Under the pieces are notes generated by a model that did not search any database, was not told the origin of the DNA, and worked only from the letters and a program-made list of their open reading frames with translations. DNA of 64,000 nucleotides from contig CAYUMU010000004.1 of the NCBI GenBank assembly GCA_964445985.1, forward strand, positions 62,001 to 126,000, read 5' to 3'. Of this stretch, positions 8,072 to 16,770 are shown one piece after another (positions within the stretch are counted from its first letter, which is position 1; each line of letters opens with the position of its first letter). This DNA comes from CAYUMU01 sp964445985 (GTDB lineage Bacteria > Planctomycetota > Planctomycetia > Pirellulales > S012-138). The translations under genes were made by a program, and so were the position numbers.

Positions 8072-10069
8072 ATGAAGTTTTCTGAGTTTTCTCCGCTCCT
8101 CAAGATCGGCATCTGGGGGGGCATGGTGGCCATTTCTGCCGCCGCCGTGCAGGGCATTACCTGGATGCTCGGCCTGGACTTCGCTTTGCACCTGGGCGCC
8201 GGCAGCGGCGTGGTCCTGGCCTTTGCGCTGGGCTACTTGCTGCTGCTGATGTCTCTCGACCAGCGGCCCATCAGCGATTATGGGCTGTTTGTCGGCCCGC
8301 GCTGGAAGAAATTCGTGCTCGGCGGGTTGGCCATCGGCGTAACCACCTACGGCGGTTATCTGGTGCTCGCTACCCTGGCGGGGGCGTATAGCTGGTCCGA
8401 GCAATCGCCGCCTTCCCAAGCCTGGTTTTGGACGATTTCGGCCGCCATGACTTCCATGCCCGTGGCCATGATTCAACAGGTGCTATTCAGCGGATACCTA
8501 TTGAGCGTGCTCCGCGACCGCTATCACTTTTTGGTAGCGGCGACGATCAGCGCCCTCTTATTCGCGGTGCCGATGCGTTTGCTCGATCCGAGCAATATGC
8601 TCACCATGCACAGCCTGAACGTCATGACCGGCTTGTTCCTCACCGGCATGCTGTTGGGCCTGTTGCGGCTGATGACCGGCGGCATTTTGCTGTCTGCCGG
8701 ACTGCTGGCAGGCTGGATCGTGGTGCGGCGGGTGGTGGCCAAAGCTGGTTTGCTACAGTCCCAAGACTCGCCTTGGCTCGACTGGATTGCTCCCAATCAC
8801 GATCCGCGGCAGGCCCCGTTGATGTTTGCCTTTTTGATCCTGGCCAGTGCCGTGTGCGCGGTGGTCATCTGGCGACGGGGCGAAGGCAAGAGCCCCGTGA
8901 CCGAAGCCACCATCGACCCCAATTTCAAACGCATCTTCCCGCTCTCGCAAGCCAGCATGCTGGCGCCGCTCGACGTGTGGATTCCGCGCTTGATTCACGC
9001 CCGCTTTGCCGTGGGCCTGGCCTATGCGCCGCGCTTGGTCGCCACGCTGGTCATCAGCACCGCGAACACCATTTTGACGCTCCCCGAGCGTTTGCTGCTG
9101 CCGCTGTTCTTGTGGAAAAAGCAGCCCAAACCGCCCGTCTTCATTCTGGGCGTGCACCGTAGCGGCACCACGCACCTGCATAACCTGCTCGCGCTCGATC
9201 CCCAGTTCTGTTCGCCCAAAGCCTATCACATCATGAATCCCGCGGGCTTCGTGCTCTCGGGCTGGCTGGTCACGCCCCTGTTGAGCGTGTTCATGCCCTG
9301 GAAGCGTCCGATGGATTCGGTGCGATTCCACCTGTTCGCTCCGCAAGAAGAAGAGTTTGTGCTGCAAGGCAATTCCCACGCCTCGCCCTACTGGGGAATC
9401 GCCTTCCCCAAACAGTGGGCTCATTACGATCAATACATTTTCCCCGATCGGCTGCCCGCCGCGGAGAAGCAGGCCTGGCAGCAAGCCTACGTGCACTTCC
9501 TCAAACGGCTGGTGTGCTTCCGCGGCGAGCGCACGCCGCTGCTCAAGAACCCCTACAACACGGGCCGGCCCGGCGCGTTGAACGAGTTGTTCCCCGGTTC
9601 CAAGTTCATTCACATTTCGCGGCATCCGTACGCCGTGTATCGCTCCAATATGCACATGGCCAAAGAAGGCCACGTGGTCAGCCAACTGCAAGACCCCCCC
9701 GAGCACGATAACTACCAAACCCGCTTCCTCGATAATTACCGGGCCATGGAGCAGGCCTACCTGAACGAAACGGCCGACCTGCCTTCCGACCATCTGGCCG
9801 AATTGCGGTTCGAAGATTTGGAAGGCAACGAACTGCGTGAAATCCGCCGCCTGTACGCCGAGTTGGGCCTGGAATTCACGCCGGCTTTCGAACAGAAACT
9901 CACCCGGTACTTGGAGAGCGTTTCGGACTACAAGAAGAACAAGTACCGACCCCTGCCCGACGAAATCCGTTCGACCATCGATGGCAAACTGGGGTGGCTC
10001 ATGAAGCGGTTTGGCTACGCCCAAGATGGAAGTACCGCACCGCTCTCCGGCGAGCAGCGGGCAGCCTAA
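8072..10069 (+). CDS. Degenerate CPBP-fold membrane domain fused to sulfotransferase
   Basis: A 665-residue two-part protein. Residues 1 to about 275 form several membrane segments and align by eye with the CPBP/CAAX-protease fold: IQQVLFSGYLL stands where IEExLFRGyLL is expected, LLFAVPM where the FxxxH motif should be, and GLLAGWIV where HxxxN should be. All the putative catalytic residues are replaced, so it is unlikely to be a protease. Residues about 350-640 are a sulfotransferase-3-type domain: HRSGTT near residue 364 is the 5'-phosphosulfate loop and SRHPYAVYRS is the 3'-phosphate motif of PAPS binding. It likely transfers sulfate from PAPS to a membrane-bound or envelope acceptor. The hexapeptide protein follows 15 nt downstream. 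The two domains are well supported; the acceptor is unknown. Confidence 0.8.
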   Translation: MKFSEFSPLLKIGIWGGMVAISAAAVQGITWMLGLDFALHLGAGSGVVLAFALGYLLLLMSLDQRPISDYGLFVGPRWKKFVLGGLAIGVTTYGGYLVLATLAGAYSWSEQSPPSQAWFWTISAAMTSMPVAMIQQVLFSGYLLSVLRDRYHFLVAATISALLFAVPMRLLDPSNMLTMHSLNVMTGLFLTGMLLGLLRLMTGGILLSAGLLAGWIVVRRVVAKAGLLQSQDSPWLDWIAPNHDPRQAPLMFAFLILASAVCAVVIWRRGEGKSPVTEATIDPNFKRIFPLSQASMLAPLDVWIPRLIHARFAVGLAYAPRLVATLVISTANTILTLPERLLLPLFLWKKQPKPPVFILGVHRSGTTHLHNLLALDPQFCSPKAYHIMNPAGFVLSGWLVTPLLSVFMPWKRPMDSVRFHLFAPQEEEFVLQGNSHASPYWGIAFPKQWAHYDQYIFPDRLPAAEKQAWQQAYVHFLKRLVCFRGERTPLLKNPYNTGRPGALNELFPGSKFIHISRHPYAVYRSNMHMAKEGHVVSQLQDPPEHDNYQTRFLDNYRAMEQAYLNETADLPSDHLAELRFEDLEGNELREIRRLYAELGLEFTPAFEQKLTRYLESVSDYKKNKYRPLPDEIRSTIDGKLGWLMKRFGYAQDGSTAPLSGEQRAA

Positions 10070-10084
10070 GGAACCAATTTGGCG

Positions 10085-11395
10085 ATGGACGCTTACATTC
10101 TCGAGACGGGTCGACGCGTCGCTCCCTTTGAGCGGGGCGCGGGCGCCATGAAAATCCACCGGCACACGCTGGCCGAATCGCAGGCGCACATTCTCCGCCG
10201 GCTCGGCTGCCGCGTGCAGCACATCACCAGCCTGGCCCAGGTGGAGCGGTTTCCGTGCGTGGCGCTCGACGACGACTTGTACTTCACACACCATGCGGCG
10301 GCCCGGTTCATCAAACTGGCATCGCAGACCCAAAGCCCGGGGCCGCTGCAAGCGGCGCTCAAGGTTTCCGAACTCACGGAGCGATTCTTTCCCGTTCTGC
10401 AGGGGCCTCGGGTTACTTCTGCGGCGGGTGAAGAACTGCGAACCTATCCCTTTTACTACCTGCCGAGCGTGATCGAACGGCAAGCTTTGGAAGCCACGGC
10501 GCAGCCCCTTTCGATTCCCTATCGCTACACGCGAATGACTGCCCGAGCCAACCGATACTTCGAAGAGTCGGGCCGGTTCGTGGTACCCATCTCGCGCGTG
10601 TTCATGATGCCCATCCGGCATTGGGCCGGACTGTTGGCCTCGAACCTGCTGGGCATGCCCAGCTTCTTTGAGCGCTTTGCCGTCGAGCACCTGGCGGCGA
10701 CCGCTTCGCTGTTGCCCAAGGTTTGGTTCCGGTCGGGCAGCGTGCGGCCGAGCCGCTGGATTGGCAAGTCGTACTTCGCCGGCAACGGATGTCGCGTGGC
10801 CGCGTCGGCGCACGTGGAAGCCAGCATCCTGGGTAGCCGCGTAAAAATTGCCCCAGGCGCGGTGGTGCGCAATTGCATTCTGGGCGACGGCGTGCAAATT
10901 GGGCCGGCCGCCGTGGTCGAGGGCGCGGTGCTGGGCGAAAAAAGCGTGGTCAACGGAGCCGTGCTCGTTCGCTCGGTGGTCACCGAAGCGGAAGCCAGCT
11001 TGGGCACCATCTTCTGCCAAATGTCGGTGCTCGGCCGCGGCTCCGCGATTTGTCCCGAAGCAGGCTTCATGGATACCAGCCTCCGCGGCGATGCCCAACT
11101 TCTCCTCGATGGCCGCCGCATCGCTTCCGGTTCGCGGTTGCTGGGCGGGTGCCTGGGCGAAGAAGCCTTCCTGGGGCCAGGCGTGCACGTGGGGGCAGGA
11201 TTCGAAATCCCCAATGGCTGCGTTCTGGTGCAGCACCCCAGGCAGGTGGTCCGCGATGTCGACGAAGCCGTGCCGGAAAGCGTGTGGCGACTCGACAGCC
11301 GCCGACTCCGTCGCAAGCGAGGCGGACAGCCCAAACCGGCCGACGCCAACGACTCGCCCAACTCCGGCGGCGACGAGCAACATCGGGCCGCTTGA
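10085..11395 (+). CDS. Left-handed beta-helix (hexapeptide-repeat) protein
   Basis: A 436-residue protein whose second half (about 235-395) consists of hexapeptide repeats, for example ASAHVEASILGSRVKIAPGA and VVRNCILGDGVQIGPAAV, the fold of GlmU-like acyl- and nucleotidyltransferases. The first half has a short VALDDDLYFT segment reminiscent of the acidic site of NDP-sugar pyrophosphorylase-related planctomycete proteins, but the classical GXGTR nucleotide loop is absent. ATG at 10085 is preferred over a TTG six nt earlier because AAGGAA at the end of the upstream gene is well spaced for it. The gene is almost certainly cotranscribed with the sulfotransferase fusion, suggesting a shared role in decorating a glycan or glycolipid. 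The C-terminal 40 residues are polar and probably disordered. Confidence 0.75.
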   Translation: MDAYILETGRRVAPFERGAGAMKIHRHTLAESQAHILRRLGCRVQHITSLAQVERFPCVALDDDLYFTHHAAARFIKLASQTQSPGPLQAALKVSELTERFFPVLQGPRVTSAAGEELRTYPFYYLPSVIERQALEATAQPLSIPYRYTRMTARANRYFEESGRFVVPISRVFMMPIRHWAGLLASNLLGMPSFFERFAVEHLAATASLLPKVWFRSGSVRPSRWIGKSYFAGNGCRVAASAHVEASILGSRVKIAPGAVVRNCILGDGVQIGPAAVVEGAVLGEKSVVNGAVLVRSVVTEAEASLGTIFCQMSVLGRGSAICPEAGFMDTSLRGDAQLLLDGRRIASGSRLLGGCLGEEAFLGPGVHVGAGFEIPNGCVLVQHPRQVVRDVDEAVPESVWRLDSRRLRRKRGGQPKPADANDSPNSGGDEQHRAA

Positions 11396-11419
11396 TGGGC
11401 GGCGCCGGCCACCGCCGCG

Positions 11420-11698
11420 CTAAGGCTTCAACTCTTCCAAATGACTGGCGTGTTCGCGCAGGCGTTGCGCCAATTGCTTCCCTTCCTGCGGATCGCCCTT
11501 GCGCAGAACCTGCGCAACCTGTTCAAAGATTTCATCTGGCGGAATGAAGTGGGTGCCCACGAACAGCCGCCGAGTGAGATCGCCCAGAATAAACGACAGG
11601 TGATCCTCGGTTCGACCTTCCGGTCGCTCTCGTTCAAAGACCTCGGCCAGCAGGCGATAGGCGGCGGCAAAACGCTGGCGATCAAATGGGTCGGGCAT
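11420..11698 (-). CDS. Small helical protein of unknown function
   Basis: A 92-residue acidic/basic mixed, predominantly helical protein with no recognised motif. Its composition and codon use match neighbouring genes: residues such as Glu, Arg, Leu and Ala dominate and there are no cysteines. It converges on the hexapeptide-repeat gene with only 24 nt between stops. It starts 108 nt downstream of the DUF2817 gene and could be part of the same leftward transcript. No membrane segment or signal peptide is seen. It may be a lineage-specific small cytosolic protein. Confidence 0.55.
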   Translation of the reverse strand: MPDPFDRQRFAAAYRLLAEVFERERPEGRTEDHLSFILGDLTRRLFVGTHFIPPDEIFEQVAQVLRKGDPQEGKQLAQRLREHASHLEELKP

Positions 11699-11806
11699 GG
11701 CGGGTCGTCGTTTCTTGGGAAATAGTCGTCGAGAGCAGGGGAGCGAATACGGGGCCGCAAAATGTGGTTGGGCAGTCGACGCCCACCTTGCGGCCGCTCG
11801 TGAACT

Positions 11807-12979
11807 CTACCGCAACTTGGATAGCACGGCCAACATTCGATGAATATGATCCGTGCCCGAGCGAACCGCCCAACGTCGCCACTGCGGCGAAGCAGGGCAA
11901 AACAATTCTCGCAGCCGGGCGCGGGCTTTCTCGCGGCGAGGATGACCATACGGTAAATACCGCCGGGCCGCATTGTCCTCGCGCAGGCCGGCCAACATGG
12001 TCAGCGGCGGATATGTGCCATATTCGGGACCGGCCGTCAAATAGCGGCCGCCAGCCACGTGATGGCACCACCGCCCAATGCTCCCGCGCACCGCATATTC
12101 CAGGTCTTCGCTATCGGGTTCGCTCAACTTCTCACGACCAAAAGCTTGCGACAACAACTCGCGATCGGCCGGGTTCAATGGTTCGTCGCACAAAATGGCG
12201 TATTGGCCGCGGCGTCCTAGGCCCGTGTGGTAATCGATGTGAACCACGCACTCGGCGCCGGCCGTGATGGCGGGAATCCGCTGGGCCAAAAAACGCTGCG
12301 TGGCCGTGGGCTGCTGGCCGCCGTAGAACAGCCCATGCGGAAACTCGTACTGCCCTCCAGCGATCGCCTGCTTGAGCGCCGCCATGCCGTGCCGAGCGAG
12401 CACTCCCAGCATTTTGAGGCGGAACGGTTCGCACCGGCTCGGCATCGCCTCGGGATTGAGCAGCGATGTGATCTGCCGATACGTGGCGGGGCAACCCGCG
12501 AACGACTCCTCGGGAAGCAGGAAGTTGCGATTGGGATCGATGTTGTCTTCGTTCACCCGCGTGGTCCAGGCAAAGCCATGTGGGCTCAGCACGTGAATCA
12601 GCGTGACACCAACCTGGGTCGGCCGCGCGATATTCGGCTCCCGCAGTTCGGTCAGCCAATTATTGAGAACAGCCGCCCCATAAAAGGCTTCCACACCGTG
12701 CAGCCCACACGTGGCGATCAGGCGATGCGGAGCGTCTTTAGGTCCCAGGTGTGCCACATCGATATGGAGCGGCTCGCCCTCGGGAGTTTGACACCACGAA
12801 GTAGCCCCGCTGGGCGTGGGGCCGCCGCTATCTTGCGCGACCAAGCCGGCAGGCAAAGATTGAAAGTCACGAAGGGGGAACGACTCGATGGATGCCTTGA
12901 CCGCGGCAGCAGCTTCCAGAAACCGCTGCCGACTTTGCGCGTAATTGCCGGGCACGGCGGCGGCCAAATCGTTATTCAT
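11807..12979 (-). CDS. DUF2817 (M14-related) zinc-peptidase-like protein
   Basis: A 390-residue protein of the DUF2817 family, related to M14 carboxypeptidases. The metal-site pattern is visible: His and Glu in CGLHGVEAFYG, and His in VVHIDYHTGLG; RVNEDNIDPNRNF and AGPEYGTYPP are further family segments. No signal peptide is present, so it probably works in the cytosol on peptides or amidated small molecules. The start codon overlaps the stop of the DUF695-RraB gene in an ATGA arrangement, so the two are translationally coupled. Family members are often annotated only as deacylase/carboxypeptidase-like, and the substrate is not known. Confidence 0.82.
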   Translation of the reverse strand: MNNDLAAAVPGNYAQSRQRFLEAAAAVKASIESFPLRDFQSLPAGLVAQDSGGPTPSGATSWCQTPEGEPLHIDVAHLGPKDAPHRLIATCGLHGVEAFYGAAVLNNWLTELREPNIARPTQVGVTLIHVLSPHGFAWTTRVNEDNIDPNRNFLLPEESFAGCPATYRQITSLLNPEAMPSRCEPFRLKMLGVLARHGMAALKQAIAGGQYEFPHGLFYGGQQPTATQRFLAQRIPAITAGAECVVHIDYHTGLGRRGQYAILCDEPLNPADRELLSQAFGREKLSEPDSEDLEYAVRGSIGRWCHHVAGGRYLTAGPEYGTYPPLTMLAGLREDNAARRYLPYGHPRREKARARLRELFCPASPQWRRWAVRSGTDHIHRMLAVLSKLR

Positions 12980-13740
12980 GGGCCATCGTCTTTCTCGATC
13001 GATGTCTCCCAGCCGTCGTAATCGCCGTTGGCTTCTCGGGACAATTGGAACAATTCCAACGTGACCTCGTTGATCGAATTAAAATCGACGCGATCCGTGC
13101 GTTCAACGGTCACCCCATAAGGATGACTCACTTCCAGGGCGTCCCTTTCGGACTGATCAACGACTTGAAAACCGGCGTCTACGACAGCCGCGATGAACTC
13201 GTCGCGATCGGATGGTGTCTTAAAGGTCGACCAGTGGGTTACCGGGCGCGGCCTGCTCAGGGAGTCGCCATGCTCCTCAAGCACTTGGAGCACGTGCCGA
13301 TTCTTTATCCGCTGCAGGTCTCTTGGTGAAGGGTAAAGAACATTTAGATATTGAGACCAATCAGGGTCTTCCTGCGTGCCTGCGTCAAATTCGTATTCGG
13401 GGAACCTCGACAGGGCACGGCCTACAACCTCTTCGAATTCATCTGGCCGTGGCCCGTAGAAATAGAACTCCCGGCGACCCGCGGTCGTGATGCGCCCCAC
13501 CAGTTCCGCTCCAAGGACTTCCTCTAATTCTTCCGTCAAGGCGTCTTCGATATCGTTTAGGATTGGAGCCTCTTCGGAGCCGGAAAGCCCGTCATCACGA
13601 GGTTCGCGGAAGTAAACCCACGCCCACAAGAGCCAGGGCCGGTCGGTGTTGGGCGCCGAATCGCGAATGCCCAGATCCACGAACAGTGACGCGATAACGT
13701 CATTCACGTTGGCAAAGTAGAAGTCCCATGTGTCGGACAT
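12976..13740 (-). CDS. DUF695 plus RraB-like domain protein
   Basis: A 254-residue cytosolic protein with two parts. Residues 1 to about 135 match the DUF695 pattern (VNDVIASLFVDLGIRDSAP, a PRDDGL segment, VGRITTAGRREFYFYGP and DPDWSQYLNVLYPSP). Residues about 145-254 match the RraB fold, a regulator that inhibits RNase E in gammaproteobacteria (VLEEHGDSLSRPRPVTHWSTF, VVDAGFQVV, the acidic C-terminal helix). The DUF695-RraB combination is a known architecture in other bacteria; in this phylum an RNase E target is uncertain. The start of the DUF2817 gene overlaps its stop by 4 nt. Upstream, 13741-13915, I see no further gene. Confidence 0.72.
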   Translation of the reverse strand: MSDTWDFYFANVNDVIASLFVDLGIRDSAPNTDRPWLLWAWVYFREPRDDGLSGSEEAPILNDIEDALTEELEEVLGAELVGRITTAGRREFYFYGPRPDEFEEVVGRALSRFPEYEFDAGTQEDPDWSQYLNVLYPSPRDLQRIKNRHVLQVLEEHGDSLSRPRPVTHWSTFKTPSDRDEFIAAVVDAGFQVVDQSERDALEVSHPYGVTVERTDRVDFNSINEVTLELFQLSREANGDYDGWETSIEKDDGP

Positions 13741-13915
13741 GAATCACCTTGAGCCAAGTGGGGACCAGCAAAAAACGGTTGCTCTTTCCGCCCAGGAGCA
13801 AGCTGGGAATGGATTGTAACAAATCCGATGACCATGCCCGCCAGTCGCAATGGGCAGACATTGCGCGAACTGGCGACCATCGCATGCACCACCCGCGCAG
13901 GCGCCAAGCAACCGC

Positions 13916-15316
13916 TCACCACCCCTTGGGCGGCTTGGAATGCCAAGACGTTTGTTCCTGGTAGACCCTCGCCAGGTTGAGCAAACGGTTTTCGCTAAAC
14001 GCCCGGCCGACGAACTGCAAACCCGTCGGCAGTCCGGCTTCTCCCAGCCCATTGGGAACGGTAATCGCCGGGATGCCAGCGGCGTTGGCCGCCCCGCCGA
14101 TATCGGTTCCACGAAAGCGGCGATGGTAGCTGGCAAAATCGCGGTCCACGGGACCAGCCACCGAGGCCAGCGTGGGCGTCACCAGGGCGTCGTAGGGCGC
14201 CAACAACTCGTCCAAGGCCACTTGAATGTGCCGGCGAATCCGCAAGGCATTGATATAGTCCTTGGCCGGAATCATTTGCACCGCGTGGGCGCCGATACGA
14301 TCTTCCGGCGCCGTCATTTCCCATATGTCGCCCGTGGTTACCAGGTCTTCAAACAGGGCCGACAATTCGCAATCGATCAGCACCCCAGAAACCACGTTGT
14401 AGGGCAAGCGAGGTAGTTCAATCTCTTGAATGTCGGCGTCTTGCTCCAGCACGGCGATCGATTTTTCGAAGTTGGTCCGCACCTCGGGCTGCACGTGCTC
14501 CACGTCGCCCTTCAAACGCGCCAAGCGGATGCGATGTTTTGGCCGGGCTACCTTGTAGGCGAAAGTCCGCCGGACGGAAGTCGGATCGGCCGGGTCATGC
14601 CCTGCAATGGCTGCCAGCACCAGGCCCGCGTCGTCGGCGGTTCGGGCAAGGCAGCCGACTTTGTCCATGGTCCAACTTAAGGCCATGGCCCCGTGGCGGC
14701 TCACGCGCCCATAGGTGGGTCGCAGGCCAGCCACGCCGCAGTAACCGGCAGGCGTCATGATCGATCCCCAGGTTTCTGATCCCAAGGCGAAGGGAACCAG
14801 CCCGGCTCCCACGGCCGAGCCCGATCCGCTGCTCGAGCCGCCGCTCCAGCGCGTCGTGTCGTAAGGATTGAGCCCTGGGCCGGTGAACGAGGCATTGGCC
14901 TGGTCGTACCCCAGGCCGCCGGCGATTTCGACCATGGCCAATTTGGCGGCCAACACGGCCCCGGCAGCTTGCAGACGCGTAATCACCGTGGCGTCGGCGT
15001 CGATGACTCGATCTTTGAACGGCGCCGCGCCCCAACAGGTGGGCGCCCCGATCGTGGCGAACAAGTCCTTGGCGCCGTAAGGAATTCCATGGAGCGGACC
15101 GCGATCGATGCCCCGCGACAGTTCGTCGTCTGCCCGCTTGGCTTGTTCCCATGCCAGCTTGCGCGTGACGGTGACCACGGCATTGAGGCGAGGCCCCAGC
15201 CGCTCCAAACGATCGAGGAAGAACTCCGTCAGCTCGACCGATGTGCAGGTCTGTTTGCGCAGCGCCTGTCCCAGGGTGCGAAGCGAAGAAAATGAATGCG
15301 ATTCATCCAAGGCCAT
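13916..15316 (-). CDS. Amidase-signature family amidohydrolase
   Basis: A 466-residue amidase-signature enzyme hydrolysing a C-N amide bond; the family includes GatA, nicotinamidase-like and acylamide hydrolases. The Ser-Ser-Lys triad is identifiable: Lys83 in IPYGAKDLF, the cis-serine in WSGGSSSGSGS (about 161-163), and nucleophile Ser185 in GSETWGSI. ATG 15316 is chosen because GGAGAGA lies 6-7 nt upstream; the open frame reaching 15433 adds only an arginine-rich leader. There is no gatB or gatC nearby, so a stand-alone amidase is more likely than the tRNA amidotransferase subunit. No signal peptide is visible. Confidence 0.85.
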   Translation of the reverse strand: MALDESHSFSSLRTLGQALRKQTCTSVELTEFFLDRLERLGPRLNAVVTVTRKLAWEQAKRADDELSRGIDRGPLHGIPYGAKDLFATIGAPTCWGAAPFKDRVIDADATVITRLQAAGAVLAAKLAMVEIAGGLGYDQANASFTGPGLNPYDTTRWSGGSSSGSGSAVGAGLVPFALGSETWGSIMTPAGYCGVAGLRPTYGRVSRHGAMALSWTMDKVGCLARTADDAGLVLAAIAGHDPADPTSVRRTFAYKVARPKHRIRLARLKGDVEHVQPEVRTNFEKSIAVLEQDADIQEIELPRLPYNVVSGVLIDCELSALFEDLVTTGDIWEMTAPEDRIGAHAVQMIPAKDYINALRIRRHIQVALDELLAPYDALVTPTLASVAGPVDRDFASYHRRFRGTDIGGAANAAGIPAITVPNGLGEAGLPTGLQFVGRAFSENRLLNLARVYQEQTSWHSKPPKGW

Positions 15317-15477
15317 CGGCTTCTCTCCAAGCAAGAGTCCTTGTGAGCTTCCGCCAAGAGCACGGCCGCCGTGGTTCGATCGTAGCGCGCGGGTGTCGAC
15401 CGGTGCAGCGTGCCTTGGGGTTCGCCTCGCCAAGTGTACCTTCAGCGGTGAAGCAGTTCACGAACCACCTTTCACAA

Positions 15478-16100
15478 TGCAAGAAAACGAGTCCGACTTG
15501 CCTGCCATCGCGCTGCTTCCTGGTTGTTCCATGCGTCGTTCCGATCGCTACCGGCGTGTCGCGAAGGGGGTCATCGATAACAAATTGGTTGACCAAAGAC
15601 GGCAACGAGGGAAAAATTATTGCAGAAGTTGTTCAGATTCTTCCGATCCGCCTTGACGTAAGTATGGTTAAGTTGCTTCAATCTGGCACAACAACCAATG
15701 TTGTGGCAAGTAAGGCAGCGAAGGGAATCAACAACCTTCGCCAACGCTTGCCAAAACAGGTTGCGACGGGCGGTGACTCAGAGCTCGTCGCGGCAAGTAA
15801 CTTAACGCGGGTAAACCGCCAACGGACGCGGGAGGCATTAAAGTTCTCCGCGGCTTGCAGAGATGTTAACGAGCAAGAAATCAACGTGATGGACCGCGGA
15901 GACTCGCAACTTCCGCATCGCAAACTTTCAGTACATTGAGGAAATCGGATTCGAGTTTGGCTTTCAAGGTCAGGAAGACCGCCCTCGGCGTTGGCCTCTT
16001 CTCATTGCCTTAAGCCAAGCGGCGATTCCGCAAACAATACATTCCGCCGGCCCGATCGAGGCACTCTGGCAAGAGTTGGCCTTGGTTGGCCCGGTGTAGA
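15478..16100 (+). pseudogene. Possible decayed gene in a lower-GC stretch
   Basis: Between the amidase and the histone-like gene lie about 900 bp without an intact gene. Three successive plus-strand reading frames give protein-like sequence: MQENESDLPAIALLPG from 15478, then EGKIIAEVVQILPIRLDVSM through VNEQEINVMDRGDS (about 15605-15905), then IANFQYIEEIGFEFGFQGQE and EALWQELALVGPV ending at a TAG near 16099. The GC content appears lower than in the flanks. A gene broken by two frameshifts would explain this, but a chance succession of open frames cannot be excluded and I recognise no family. Confidence 0.28.
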
Positions 16101-16215
16101 CAAGGACGAACACACCCCGTCATGTTTGAGCGGTGGTGAACCTTATCCCGAGCGGCGCCCGGGGACGAGGGATTGAGGAAGGGAGTTATAGGGCGCCAAC
16201 TTCAGGAGCCAACGA

Positions 16216-16449
16216 ATGGCAACAGCGAAGAAACCCGCGGCCAAGCCCAGTGCCAAGACGGCCTCTCCCAAAAAGAAGGCTTCCACCGCCAAGAAGGCGC
16301 CCGCCAAGGCTGCTAAGCCCAAGGCATCGCCCAAAAAGAAGCCGGCTGCCGCCGCCAAGAAGACCACGGCCAAGCCCAAGGCTTCCCCCAAGAAGAAGCC
16401 GGCTGCCGCCGCCAAGAAACCGGCCGCCAAGAAGACCGCTGCTAAGTAA
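16216..16449 (+). CDS. Histone H1-like Lys/Ala/Pro-rich DNA-binding protein
   Basis: A 77-residue protein consisting almost only of Lys, Ala, Pro, Ser and Thr, with the block PKASPKKKPAAAAKK occurring twice. It resembles the C-terminal tail of eukaryotic histone H1 and bacterial H1-like or HU-tail proteins, and probably binds and condenses DNA through its charge. There is no HU core domain and no globular domain of any kind. AGGAG lies about 7 nt upstream of the ATG. It is monocistronic, ended by a strong hairpin terminator. The assignment rests on composition, which is distinctive; similar short Lys-rich proteins recur in Planctomycetota and Chlamydiae. Confidence 0.75.
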   Translation: MATAKKPAAKPSAKTASPKKKASTAKKAPAKAAKPKASPKKKPAAAAKKTTAKPKASPKKKPAAAAKKPAAKKTAAK

Positions 16450-16515
16450 GCGGGAGCGATCCCCCCTTAGTTGCAGTAACCGTCACAACGACGGACGACT
16501 ACGATACAACGAGAG

Positions 16516-16566
16516 AGGCCGACTCGCCCGCCAGTTTGACGGGCTGGAGTCGGCCTAATTTTTTGT
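16516..16566 (+). terminator. Rho-independent terminator
   Basis: AGGCCGACTC (16516-16525) pairs perfectly with GAGTCGGCCT (16547-16556), with an additional inner GCCCG/CGGGC stem, followed by TAATTTTTTG. It terminates the histone-like gene transcript. The rest of the 16450-16770 gap holds nothing recognisable. Confidence 0.85.
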
Positions 16567-16770
16567 AGCGGGCTACCGAAGCGGGAAAGACGCCCCCCTT
16601 TGCTTTGCAAATGCACGACCTTCACGGCTTCGAATTTCTTACGATCACCAGCCCCAGCACGTAGGCGCAAAACTAGCGGCTCAGAGCGCCGCTCGATGGC
16701 AACTCGGATGGAAGGGCGAACAAGAAAACTCTCATCGCCCGGCGAACGCATTACTGGTCAACAGTAGCGA

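Noticed and set aside
8753..11383. Very long open frame (876 codons) on the minus strand
   Set aside because: It lies entirely opposite the sulfotransferase fusion and hexapeptide genes. Its sequence is His/Arg/Gly-rich with no motif, typical for the antisense frame of high-GC genes.
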